DNA of 64,000 nucleotides from a bacterium (GTDB lineage: Bacteria; Zixibacteria; MSB-5A5; CAIYYT01). Made by a program: the position numbers and the translations under genes. Positions 53,642 through 62,490 of this stretch are shown here, piece by piece (positions within the stretch are counted from its first letter, which is position 1; every line of letters starts with the position of its first letter). The stretch covers positions 620,001 through 684,000 of the forward strand of contig JADJGC010000023.1 of NCBI GenBank assembly GCA_016708315.1, in the 5' to 3' direction. The notes beneath the pieces were generated by a model. The model was not told the origin of the DNA. It made no database searches and was given only the letters and a program-made list of their open reading frames with translations.

Positions 53642-56600
53642 CTACAACTCTTGGCCGCGTTTGAGCCGATATTCCGCCACATAGCTGTGCAATACCGGCA
53701 CGGTTAGCACTGTGATGATTGCAATGGTCATGCCACCAAATGACGGTATCGCCATAGGAATCATCACATCAGAGCCTTTGCCGGAAGCTGTCAATATCGG
53801 TATCAGTGCCAGCAGAGTTGTCGCCACGGTCATCAATGCCGGACGGATTCGTCTGGAGCCGGCGAGGATTATCGCCTCACGTATCTCTGCCGGCGAGGTT
53901 GGTTTCTTGTCCTTGAACACCTGCTTGATGTAAGTAGATATCAGAACGCCGTCATCGGTAGCGACGCCGAAAAGCGCGAGGAAACCGACCCAGACTGCGA
54001 CGGACAGATTGTACATCTTGATATTGTAGAATTCGCGGACATTCTCGCCAAAGAGCGAAAAGTTGAAGAACCATTCCTGCCCGTAGAACCACATCATCAG
54101 GAATCCACCCGACCACGCTACAAAGATTCCGGTGAAGACCAGCATCGTAACCGGCACGTCCCGAAACTGAAAATATATCAGCATGAAAATGATGAACAAC
54201 GCGAGCGGGATCACAATGAGAAGTGTCTTCTCGGAACGTATCTGGTTCTCGTAGCTTCCGGCAAAGCTATAACTCACACCGGACGGAATGACGAACTCGC
54301 CGGAAGCGATTTTCGCTTTCAGAAATTCGTCGGCTTCCTCGACAACATCAACTTCAGCACTTCCGGGTTTCTTGTCGAAGATGACATATCCGGTGAGGAA
54401 TGTATCCTCGGAACGGATCATCATCGGCCCGCGAACGTAGTTGATGCTCGCCAACTGGATCAAAGGAATCTGTTTGCCATCTGATGTTGCCACCAGTACG
54501 CGAGCAATTTCCTCGATCGAATTTCGCAACTCGCGTTGATATCGTACCCGCACCGGATAGCGTTCGCGGCCCTCGACGGTGGTAGTAATCGGCATGCCGC
54601 CAAGAGCAACCTCGATGACATCCTGCACATCGCGAATTGTCAAACCGTAACGTGCAATCGCGTCGCGATCAATTTCGATTTCGAGATATGGATTGCCGAC
54701 GATACGGTCGGCGACGACTGTCGCAGGCTCTACCGAGCCAACTTCTTTGAGAAGTTTCTCAATTTCCAAGCCTACAGCATCGACAGTTTCGAGATTCGGC
54801 CCCTTGATCTTGACTCCCATTGGTGCGCGCATGCCAGACTGCAACATGACAATGCGTGCCGCAATCGGCTGAAATTTTGGCGCTGACGTGACACCGACCA
54901 ATTTTCCAGCGGCCACAATTTCTTTCCAGATATCGTCGGTCGAGCGGATATGTTCGCGCCATTGGCGAAACGGTTTGCCATCATCATCTGGAATCAGCTC
55001 GCCGCTTGGGTCTCGGACAAAGGCATTCGAGTCTTCATCAAATCGAAACTTGAGGCGGTTACCGTCTTCATCGCTGAGGTACTCGGATTTGTAGCTGATG
55101 ACGGTTTCGATCATCGACGTTGGCGCAGGATCAAGCGAGGATTCGACGCGTCCCAACTTGCCGACTACTGATTCGACTTCCGGAATACTCTCGAAGGATT
55201 TGTCTTGAAGCTGCAGTATGCTGAGCGCCTCGTCAATCGACGCGTGTGGCATTGTCGTCGGCATATACAGGAAAGAGCCCTCATCGAGGTCGGGCATGAA
55301 CTCCTTGCCGGTTCCGGGAAAGGCGTGGTTCACGGCTACATAAGGCGAGGATGAACGAATGAAGTTCGGCATGAATCCAAATATGGAATCGAATCCGAGC
55401 CAAATGATAAATCCGACAATCGTCAACGCGGTCGGCATCGAGAGAAACAATAGCCGGTTGTTCAAGCACCAACGCAGTACCGGCTGGTAAGCCTTGATGA
55501 ACAATAGGAATAGTGCAAGTATTCCGCCTACAACCAAGACGACGAAAATAAAATTCAAGAATTCGCCGGTGCCGACTCCGAGCGGCATCCAGTGCTTTGC
55601 AAGGATCGACGCCACAAACAGCGCGAGAGCATAGTTGATGTACATTGGCATTTTGGTCTGAAGCGAGTCGGACAGCATTGGTTTGGAGATCATGTAACCC
55701 GCGATTGCAATCAGCATCAATCCTGCCAACCAAAGAGACCACATTGAAATCAATACAATTCCCGCCACGCCGAGCCCAATTGGTATGAGTCGCGAACTTC
55801 GTTTCTGCTTGCCGGGGTTGCTGAACATCAAGTGCGCAAGCGCAGGAACGATAGTCAGCGCGACAACGACCGATGCGACCAGGGCGAATGTCTTGGTGTA
55901 AGCCAGCGGCTTGAACATCTTCCCTTCGGCGGCAATCATCGTGAAGACCGGCAGAAATGAAACCACCGTGGTTGCAATGGTTGTAAGAACTGCTGAACCG
56001 ACCTCTGAAGTTGCTCTAAAGATAATGTTGCGTCGCGACGTTCCGGGAGGAGCTTCGTCAAAGTGGCGCAATATGTTTTCGCAGATGACAATCCCCATAT
56101 CGACAATGTCGCCGATGGCAATCGCAATTCCCGCAAGCGCCATGACGTTTGCGTCTACACCGAATAGCTTCATTCCGATGAATGACCCAAACACAGCCAC
56201 CGGCAGCAGCCCCGATATCAGCAGCGAACTGCGAAGGTGCATCACCATCACCAGCACAACGATTATTGTGACGATGATCTCATCTACGATAGCAGAGTTG
56301 AGTGTGCCGAGGGTCTCGTAGATAAGGCCGGTACGGTCATAGAATGGCACAACTGTGACTTTTGAGATTGTGCCGTCAGCCAAGGTTTTCTGCGGCAATC
56401 CGGCGGATAGCTCGGCAATCTTGCTCTTGACGTTCTTGATTGTCGCCAGCGGATTCTCTCCGAATCGCGCGACCACAACACCGCCGACGACTTCGGCCCC
56501 GCCCTTGTCGAGAATTCCCCTGCGCATCGCTGGACCAAGCGAGACTGTCGCAACATCCTTGATGCGAACCGGTAGATTGTTGGTTTGCTTAATTACTGAA

Positions 56601-57430
56601 TTCTCGAGATCGGCGACACTTTTGAGAAATCCGACGCCGCGAATCGTGTACTCGATGTTGTTGATCTCGATCGTTCCGGCGCCGACATCGATATTGGATT
56701 TGCGCACTGCTTCAAAGACGTCTTCGAGCATCACATCGAAGGCGCGCAAGGCACTGGGATTGACATCGACTTGATATTCTTTAACGAAACCGCCAATAGA
56801 AGCAACCTCTGCAACACCTTCCGCTGATTGCAGAGTATAGCGCACGGACCAATCCTGAATCGATCGCAGTTCGTGCAGATCCCACCCGCCAGTTGCCTTG
56901 CCAGTAGGGTCGCGACCTTCAAGAGTGTACCAGAAGACCTGCCCCAACGCAGTTGCATCTGGTCCGAGAGTCGGCTTCACACCCGGTGGGAGAACTTCAG
57001 AGGGCAGTGAGTTTAGCTTCTCAAGTATGCGCGTTCGCGACCAATAGAACTCAACATCGTCGGTGAAGATGATGTAGATCGTCGAAAACCCGAGATACGA
57101 GTAGCTGCGAACAGTCTTGACGCCGGGTAGACCCAGCAATGCCGAGGTTAGCGGATATGTGATCTGATCTTCAATATCTTGTGCTGAGCGGCCATCCCAC
57201 TCGGTGAAGACGATCTGCTGATTCTCGCCGATGTCGGGAATGGCATCGACGGCAACCGGATCACGAGGAAGAAAGTCAATATCCCAATCGAACGGCGCTA
57301 CTATCACTCCCCAGACGAGCACAGCCAACGTCACTAACAGGACAACCAGCTTGTTGTCGAGGCAGAAGGCGATGATGCGGTCGATCAACGACATCTTGGA
57401 CGGATCAGGAATTTGATAGGGATCGTTCAT
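53642..57430 (-). CDS. cusA: Heavy-metal efflux RND permease (CusA/CzcA family), enlarged
   Basis: 1262 residues, about 200 longer than E. coli CusA (1047). RND layout: first helix (DNKLVVLLVTLAVLVWGVIV), porter domain with GENQQIVFTEWDGRSAQDIEDQITYPL, and the TM4 proton-relay phrase IAIAIGDIVDMGIVICENI. Residues ~545-650 add three or four extra hydrophobic segments (from IPIGLGVAGIVLISMWSLW to ILALFLLFIKAY) between the two halves. A further acidic insert (EYLSDEDGNRLKFRFDED) lies in the second porter region. It exports Cu+, Ag+ or another soft metal from the periplasm or cytoplasm; the metal is not certain. Last gene of the cus-like operon, 3 bases after cusB. Confidence 0.93.
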   Translation of the reverse strand: MNDPYQIPDPSKMSLIDRIIAFCLDNKLVVLLVTLAVLVWGVIVAPFDWDIDFLPRDPVAVDAIPDIGENQQIVFTEWDGRSAQDIEDQITYPLTSALLGLPGVKTVRSYSYLGFSTIYIIFTDDVEFYWSRTRILEKLNSLPSEVLPPGVKPTLGPDATALGQVFWYTLEGRDPTGKATGGWDLHELRSIQDWSVRYTLQSAEGVAEVASIGGFVKEYQVDVNPSALRAFDVMLEDVFEAVRKSNIDVGAGTIEINNIEYTIRGVGFLKSVADLENSVIKQTNNLPVRIKDVATVSLGPAMRRGILDKGGAEVVGGVVVARFGENPLATIKNVKSKIAELSAGLPQKTLADGTISKVTVVPFYDRTGLIYETLGTLNSAIVDEIIVTIIVVLVMVMHLRSSLLISGLLPVAVFGSFIGMKLFGVDANVMALAGIAIAIGDIVDMGIVICENILRHFDEAPPGTSRRNIIFRATSEVGSAVLTTIATTVVSFLPVFTMIAAEGKMFKPLAYTKTFALVASVVVALTIVPALAHLMFSNPGKQKRSSRLIPIGLGVAGIVLISMWSLWLAGLMLIAIAGYMISKPMLSDSLQTKMPMYINYALALFVASILAKHWMPLGVGTGEFLNFIFVVLVVGGILALFLLFIKAYQPVLRWCLNNRLLFLSMPTALTIVGFIIWLGFDSIFGFMPNFIRSSSPYVAVNHAFPGTGKEFMPDLDEGSFLYMPTTMPHASIDEALSILQLQDKSFESIPEVESVVGKLGRVESSLDPAPTSMIETVISYKSEYLSDEDGNRLKFRFDEDSNAFVRDPSGELIPDDDGKPFRQWREHIRSTDDIWKEIVAAGKLVGVTSAPKFQPIAARIVMLQSGMRAPMGVKIKGPNLETVDAVGLEIEKLLKEVGSVEPATVVADRIVGNPYLEIEIDRDAIARYGLTIRDVQDVIEVALGGMPITTTVEGRERYPVRVRYQRELRNSIEEIARVLVATSDGKQIPLIQLASINYVRGPMMIRSEDTFLTGYVIFDKKPGSAEVDVVEEADEFLKAKIASGEFVIPSGVSYSFAGSYENQIRSEKTLLIVIPLALFIIFMLIYFQFRDVPVTMLVFTGIFVAWSGGFLMMWFYGQEWFFNFSLFGENVREFYNIKMYNLSVAVWVGFLALFGVATDDGVLISTYIKQVFKDKKPTSPAEIREAIILAGSRRIRPALMTVATTLLALIPILTASGKGSDVMIPMAIPSFGGMTIAIITVLTVPVLHSYVAEYRLKRGQEL

Positions 57431-57433
57431 CGA

Positions 57434-59281
57434 TTAGTTCTCTGGCTTGAGCGCCTGTTTGATCTCGCCACAACGCAACATCATGTCGCCATAGAAAGAA
57501 TTGTATACCGTGTCGACAGTCTGCAGCCAATAGGCGCCTTTGTTATTGCGAGCCATCGGGCAAAATGTCAGGTAGTAGTTCATATCGCTACCGTGACCGA
57601 AAGTTTTGTGTAGATCAATGACCGCGTTGGAAAGATGGAAGAACGCATCGCGTGCGCCTTCAATATCAGTGGCTTTCGCAGCAATCTCTGAAAACTTTGT
57701 CATCTGTGCTGACAGTTTCATCCACTGGTCATGTGCCGAGCCTGAGAATAACGACATATCGACACTCGCGATTGTCTTTTCAAGTTGACTGGCATGCTTC
57801 CGCGAGGCATCGAGATCATCGTCTGCCAGCGCCATTTGGAATTTGAAGTAGTCGTTGTAAAGGGGAGTCAGTGCGTTGCGTGCGGATGTCGAAACGACAT
57901 TGTCATCAGGTGTTTCAGCAACCGCATGAAGTTGTGAATCGTGACCGGTGGAGACAGAGCTTGAACGATCCGGCGCTGACATCATGCTCGGTTTCGCCTG
58001 AATCTGCAGTTCGCTGTCGAGCCTGAACGCACCGTTGGTGACCACCATGTCTCCTTCATTCAATCCTTCGACTACGATGTATTGATCCCCGACACGCTTG
58101 CCGATGGTGATTTCGCGGCCCTCAAACAACGGGCCTTCTTCGCTGGGCAGCTGCACATACACGACGGCGCGTGTCCCAGTGAACAGCACTGCCGTCGCAG
58201 GCACCAAGAGCGACTGAGCAGAAGCATCATCAGATGCTGTAGTCGTATTGACTATCGCCGTTGCAAACGTTTCTGGTTTCAGCTGTCGATTTGTGTTGTT
58301 AACGATTGCTCTTACTTGCACTGTGCGAGTCATCGGATCAAGAGTTGGATTGATGAAATCGATCTTTGCAGTGAATTGTTCACCGGGAAATGACTCAACG
58401 ACAAAACGGATTTCGTCGCCGACAGAGAGAAACGAAATCTCGGATTCATAGGCTTCAAAAACCGCCCACATCTTGGAGAGGTCGGCAATTCTGAACAAGT
58501 CCATGCCGGGTTCAACATATTGACCCTCGACTACCATTTTCTCGATGACAATTCCACTTTCGGGAGCTTTCACTGCCAGGTGTTCGGAAACGTCGGACTG
58601 CGTTTCAATGCCGGCAATCTGTTCATTCGTGAATCCCAGCAGGCGCAACTTCTCGACGGCAGCACGAACGTTGGACTCAGCGGTGCTCTTAAGAATGTCG
58701 CTATTCGATTGTGCAATTCCGGCAAGTGACGCTTTTGCTGCAATGAGCTCCTTTTGTGCCGACAGCAATTCCGGCGAGTACAGCTCCAGCATCGTCTCAC
58801 CGAGCTTCACTTGCTGGCCCGTGGTATTGATGTAGAGTCGGTCGATGCGCCCGCCGACTCGTGCAGAAATGCGAGAGAGTCTGGTTTCGTCGACTGCGAG
58901 TTTACCGAAGAGTCTTAGCTGTTGTTGTGCATTGCCGCGCACAACTCGAGACACGGTGATCTGAGCAAGCTGCATCGACGACTCGGACATTCTGATTTGG
59001 CGCGGACCAAGGTCATCACCTCCCGCCGCGTCGACGGGTATCAAGTCCATGAAGCAGATCGGGCACTTGCCTTGCTTGGGAAGCTGAATCTGGGGATGCA
59101 TTGAACAAGTCCAGACTTCCGGCGCCTTGGCTGTCTCCGCCGATTCACTGCCTTCGGTCGCGCCGGACTTGCCGCCTGAAATCAAAGCACCAAGAGCGAA
59201 TGCAACAACCGTCACGACAGCAATGGCAATCCAGAATGCCGGTTGCCTGACAAGATTTCCTCGACTGCTGGACTCACTCAT
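57434..59281 (-). CDS. cusB: RND efflux periplasmic adaptor (CusB family) with heavy-metal-binding domain
   Basis: 615 residues from the ATG at 59281 (MSESSSRG), 8-9 bases after GGGAG; a TTG three codons upstream is too close to the site. An N-terminal helix (AFWIAIAVVTVVAFALGALI) anchors it. A heavy-metal-binding domain follows (WTCSMHPQIQLPKQGKCPICFMDL), then the hairpin/lipoyl/barrel adaptor core (RVGGRIDRLYINTTGQQVKLG, DVSEHLAVKAPESGIV), and a C-terminal DUF3347-like domain ending with FCPMARNNKGAYWLQ. The metal site passes ions to CusA. Confidence 0.93.
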   Translation of the reverse strand: MSESSSRGNLVRQPAFWIAIAVVTVVAFALGALISGGKSGATEGSESAETAKAPEVWTCSMHPQIQLPKQGKCPICFMDLIPVDAAGGDDLGPRQIRMSESSMQLAQITVSRVVRGNAQQQLRLFGKLAVDETRLSRISARVGGRIDRLYINTTGQQVKLGETMLELYSPELLSAQKELIAAKASLAGIAQSNSDILKSTAESNVRAAVEKLRLLGFTNEQIAGIETQSDVSEHLAVKAPESGIVIEKMVVEGQYVEPGMDLFRIADLSKMWAVFEAYESEISFLSVGDEIRFVVESFPGEQFTAKIDFINPTLDPMTRTVQVRAIVNNTNRQLKPETFATAIVNTTTASDDASAQSLLVPATAVLFTGTRAVVYVQLPSEEGPLFEGREITIGKRVGDQYIVVEGLNEGDMVVTNGAFRLDSELQIQAKPSMMSAPDRSSSVSTGHDSQLHAVAETPDDNVVSTSARNALTPLYNDYFKFQMALADDDLDASRKHASQLEKTIASVDMSLFSGSAHDQWMKLSAQMTKFSEIAAKATDIEGARDAFFHLSNAVIDLHKTFGHGSDMNYYLTFCPMARNNKGAYWLQTVDTVYNSFYGDMMLRCGEIKQALKPEN

Positions 59282-59364
59282 GACTTTCAAACTCCCTGCG
59301 TTGATTTGATGCTCTTTGCAACGGGCGGAGTTTGTTGGCTCCGCCCATTAGGTTTTTGTTCGGA

Positions 59365-59819
59365 CTAACCGTGATTGTGACCTTCATGTCCAGTCGGCTG
59401 CTTTTTCTCTTCCTTCGGGGCCGGGGTCATTTCATCCAGCTTCTTCAGGAACTGCTGTTCTTTGCCGGTGAACATGCTCTTGCACTTGTCACTGCAAAAG
59501 TAAACACGGCGTCCTTCAAAATCGGAGAAGATCGTTTTGCCTTTGAGTGAATCTCCGGAGACCGGACAGGCGGTCTGGATATTCTGGAACACTATTCCTT
59601 CGGCAGCGGACTTCTTGAAGTACTTATCCGGCTCGGCCTTGATCTTGGGAATGCAGGCTGGACAGCAGTGATAGACGCGCTGTCCTTGAATATCGGTATA
59701 AACAGTCGAGTGACAGCCGGTTCACCCTTGGATTCGACCTTGGCGTCTTCACCAAACGCCGAAAAGGCCGCAACGACCGTGAGCGTGATGATCGCTAATG
59801 CGATTTTGCGTAATGTCAT
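59365..59819 (-). CDS. Exported protein with two YHS-like metal-binding domains, one frame break
   Basis: 151 residues after repair. Signal peptide MTLRKIALAIITLTVVAAFSAF. One base is missing near 59715-59718. The restored frame gives a first domain with CHSTVYTDIQGQRVYHCCPAC and IKAEPDKYFKK, and then a second YHS domain ACPVSGDSLKGKTIF, GRRVYFCSDKCKSMF. The tail is His-rich (GHEGHNHG). YHS cores bind soft metals such as Cu. As sequenced, the frame splits into a 75-residue signal piece and a 75-residue YHS piece. GGAGG precedes the ATG at 59819. It lies between the TolC-like gene and cusB in the same operon, so it may be a periplasmic metal chaperone. Confidence 0.8.
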
Positions 59820-59838
59820 GAGATTCCTCCGTGGATAT

Positions 59839-61161
59839 TTATTTGTTACTGTTTAATACTAATCTTGTCCCGGTGATCATTTCCAATTCTGCAATCTTCG
59901 TGGCTGCATCGACTTTGGCGCGTTCCGCTGTTAGCTCAAAATCGAACAATTGACGCTGCGCATCGAGAAGCATCAGGAAGTCAATTTGCCCTGACTGGTA
60001 GGAAGTAATCGAAACATCGAGAGCCTCTTTCGCCTTTGGAATCAGACCGTATTGATAGAGGCGCAGTTTTCGCAATGCATCCGCATACTCGAAGTTTGCC
60101 ATTGCGATCATCGACGCGATCTCGTTTCGCTCTTCCTGGTGCATGAACTCGCTCATTCTTACACGCGCACGCGCTGCATCACGCATAGCGCGATTTTTGC
60201 CGAACCAGATCGGCAACGAAAGTTGAACGGTGAGCATGTACTCGTTCATCGTCTCTTCTTCAAAGGTCATATCATTCAACAAGGTGGCTCTCTCGTACTC
60301 GATACCGAGCATCAGCTCCGGATAACTCATCTTCTTGACGACAGAAACTTCGGCTTGTCGCGATTCGATCTGTTTGGAAATCGATGACAGACTCGGACTG
60401 TTTCTTTCAGCGACACTCACAAGCGAATCAGTAGAGAACTGGACTTCCGAGATAGCCGGAGCGATTGGCTCGGGAAGTCTCGCGTCTTGCGGTAAGTTCA
60501 GCAATGCCAGAATGCGCGCCTTTGCCGGAAGAAGCATCTGCTCCATACTGCGGATCATCTCTTCCATCTGTCCAAGTTCCAGTTGAGCTTTGATCAGATC
60601 AGGGTGCATCGCCAGTCCGGCCTGGTAACGCGTGCGAATGACCTCTTCGAACTGTCGCATCAGATTGAAACTCTCGGAAGTCAAAGCCAACTGCTTGGCG
60701 ACGTAGTAGTACTCATAATAGGCTGACTTGACGGCATAGACCGTTGCCAGCTCTTCGGCGAGAAAAGATTGATAGTCAGCATCGGCATTCAACGCTGCAG
60801 CGTTCTTCCTCGCTCCGAGTAGACCCAACCACGGAAGCGGCTGCATGATTCCGAATTTCTGTCGATCCGGTCCGACCGGTTCAGAAAACTTGTTGTAACC
60901 GTACGAGTAGCTCAAGATCGGATTTTCGAGTGCTCCGGCAGAACCCTTCATCGCGAGTGATTCCTGCCACTTTGCATGGCTTGACTTCAAACCACTGCGG
61001 TTCTTGAGTGCAATCCCGATGTAGGTGTCAAGCGTCGCAGTCGAATCGACGCCAAACACAATCGTTGAATCGGATGGCTCGGTGGAGGCGCGCGACTCCG
61101 CACCAAGAACGCTGGCCTGAATACAGACCGCGATAATTATGTTTGCAAGAATTCGGCTCAC
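59839..61161 (-). CDS. TolC/CusC-family outer-membrane efflux protein
   Basis: 440 residues with a signal peptide (MSRILANIIIAVCIQASVLG). Two outer-membrane-factor repeats of helical coiled coil and beta-strands, with ALKNRSGLKSSHAKWQESLAM, SYGYNKFSEPVG, LPWLGLLGARKNAA, YQAGLAMHPDLIKAQLELGQ and the repeat-two VQLSLPIWFGKNRAMRDAARARV. It forms the exit duct of the RND pump encoded downstream. First gene of the minus-strand efflux operon; the GTG start at 61161 follows AAAGG. No lipobox Cys is seen, unlike some CusC proteins. Confidence 0.9.
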   Translation of the reverse strand: MSRILANIIIAVCIQASVLGAESRASTEPSDSTIVFGVDSTATLDTYIGIALKNRSGLKSSHAKWQESLAMKGSAGALENPILSYSYGYNKFSEPVGPDRQKFGIMQPLPWLGLLGARKNAAALNADADYQSFLAEELATVYAVKSAYYEYYYVAKQLALTSESFNLMRQFEEVIRTRYQAGLAMHPDLIKAQLELGQMEEMIRSMEQMLLPAKARILALLNLPQDARLPEPIAPAISEVQFSTDSLVSVAERNSPSLSSISKQIESRQAEVSVVKKMSYPELMLGIEYERATLLNDMTFEEETMNEYMLTVQLSLPIWFGKNRAMRDAARARVRMSEFMHQEERNEIASMIAMANFEYADALRKLRLYQYGLIPKAKEALDVSITSYQSGQIDFLMLLDAQRQLFDFELTAERAKVDAATKIAELEMITGTRLVLNSNK

Positions 61162-61253
61162 ACCCTTTACATAACAAAAATTGTACCAGTAGTCATAAGT
61201 CGTTGTCTATCAGGTTGTTACATCGAATTATGATGGTCTCCTGTAGGCAAAGA

Positions 61254-61290
61254 TTGTAGAATAATCTCCATCGTTGTAGAATATTCTCCA
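61254..61290. promoter_or_regulatory. Two tandem dyad sites between the efflux operon and the kinase gene
   Basis: TTGTAGAATAATCTCCA at 61254 and TTGTAGAATATTCTCCA at 61274 are 17-bp direct repeats spaced 20 bases apart. Each is close to the dyad TTGNAGAATATTCTNCAA. A weaker third copy (GTAGAATCTTGTC) starts at 61310. Likely binding sites for the NtrC-type regulator encoded next door. Confidence 0.6.
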
Positions 61291-61431
61291 ATTCGCCAGG
61301 TCGATTTACGTAGAATCTTGTCGGATAAAGTTGGCTGAATCGTTCTCCAACATCGACTTGGAAGCGGCGTTGGTCCGCTTTTAAATTGCGGCATCGGTGT
61401 TGCTTTGATTCAGCATTTGAGAGGAACTGTC

Positions 61432-62490
61432 TTGATCAGTATCGACGACAAGCGTTACAAAATAGCAATCATTGCAGCGATCACTGTGTTGACCACGGCA
61501 ATCCACTACGGATTCGTGCTCGAGCCGATTTTCGGCGACGCCCATTGGATTCACGCTGTCCATAGCCGCTTCTGTTATATCCCCATCGTCATCGCTGCCG
61601 CCTGGTTTGGGCTCCGCGGTGGAATCTGGACAGCCACAGCAATAACCATCACGGTTCTGCCTTATGTTTTCGGGTCGAGATCAAGTGAACACAACTTCGC
61701 CGGCGAATTAGTTGAGATCGTATTCTACTTCGCACTGGCGTTGCTAATCGGTGCACTAATAGATCGCGAGTGGCGTGCGCGACGCAGACAACAAGAGATG
61801 CAGCTCCAACTTGAGCGTTCGCAGAAATTGTCATTGGTCGGACAAGTTGCTGCCGGTGTCGCCCACGAACTCAAGAACCCGCTGGCGTCGATAAAGGGCG
61901 CTGTTGAGATCATCAGCGACGCGAACACTGCAGAGAATGATCGCTCTGAATTTCGAGAAATTCTGTTTCGTGAGATTAAACGAATGGACGGAACCGTTAC
62001 CGAGTTCCTGGAGTTCGCTCGCCCGAAGCCAACGCGATTGGAGAGAATTGATCTCTCTCAATTGCTTCTGTCAAGCTTGCGACAACTCGAAACACAAGCA
62101 TCCAAGGACTCAATTCATATCGCTGATGAAGTCGAGACAGGCGTTGTGATTGAGGGCGATCGAGAGAAGCTGCATCAACTAATTCTCAATATCGTCTTGA
62201 ATGCAATTCAAGCATCAAAAGCCGACACGAAGATTAGTGTCCGCTTGCGCAACCGCGCCAATAGTGTCGAAATGACATTTTGCGATCAAGGTCAAGGAAT
62301 CAGTCCGAGTGACCTTGAACGAGTCTTTGAGCCGTTCTTTACAACGCGAGCTTCCGGAAGTGGGCTTGGGCTTGCGATAGCAAAGTCAATTGTCGATGCA
62401 CACGGCGGAAGCATCGAGATTCAGAGCAAAGAGCTATCGGGCACCACAGTGACCGTTGAACTGCCTCAGAAAAGTGATTCGCTGAGATGA
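61432..62490 (+). CDS. Sensor histidine kinase
   Basis: 352 residues from the TTG at 61432, preceded by GAGAGGA; the frame is open to 61405. Three or four membrane helices at the N-terminus with little periplasmic part (KIAIIAAITVLTTAIHYGF, IPIVIAAAWFGLRGG, IVFYFALALLIGALI), a coiled-coil linker, then DHp His145 in GVAHELKNPLASIKGAVEII and the ATPase: NIVLNAIQASK (N box), CDQGQGISP (G1), VFEPFFTTR (F), GSGLGLAIAKSIV (G2). Family similar to ZraS/AtoS types. Its stop overlaps the regulator gene's start (ATGATG), so the two are a pair. Confidence 0.9.
   Translation: MISIDDKRYKIAIIAAITVLTTAIHYGFVLEPIFGDAHWIHAVHSRFCYIPIVIAAAWFGLRGGIWTATAITITVLPYVFGSRSSEHNFAGELVEIVFYFALALLIGALIDREWRARRRQQEMQLQLERSQKLSLVGQVAAGVAHELKNPLASIKGAVEIISDANTAENDRSEFREILFREIKRMDGTVTEFLEFARPKPTRLERIDLSQLLLSSLRQLETQASKDSIHIADEVETGVVIEGDREKLHQLILNIVLNAIQASKADTKISVRLRNRANSVEMTFCDQGQGISPSDLERVFEPFFTTRASGSGLGLAIAKSIVDAHGGSIEIQSKELSGTTVTVELPQKSDSLR

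Noticed and set aside
61165..61200. Sigma-54-like promoter for the efflux operon (TGGTACAATTTTTGTTA, minus strand)
   Set aside because: Spacing is right but the -12 GC is GT, and it would start transcription at the start codon. Kept only as a weak possibility.
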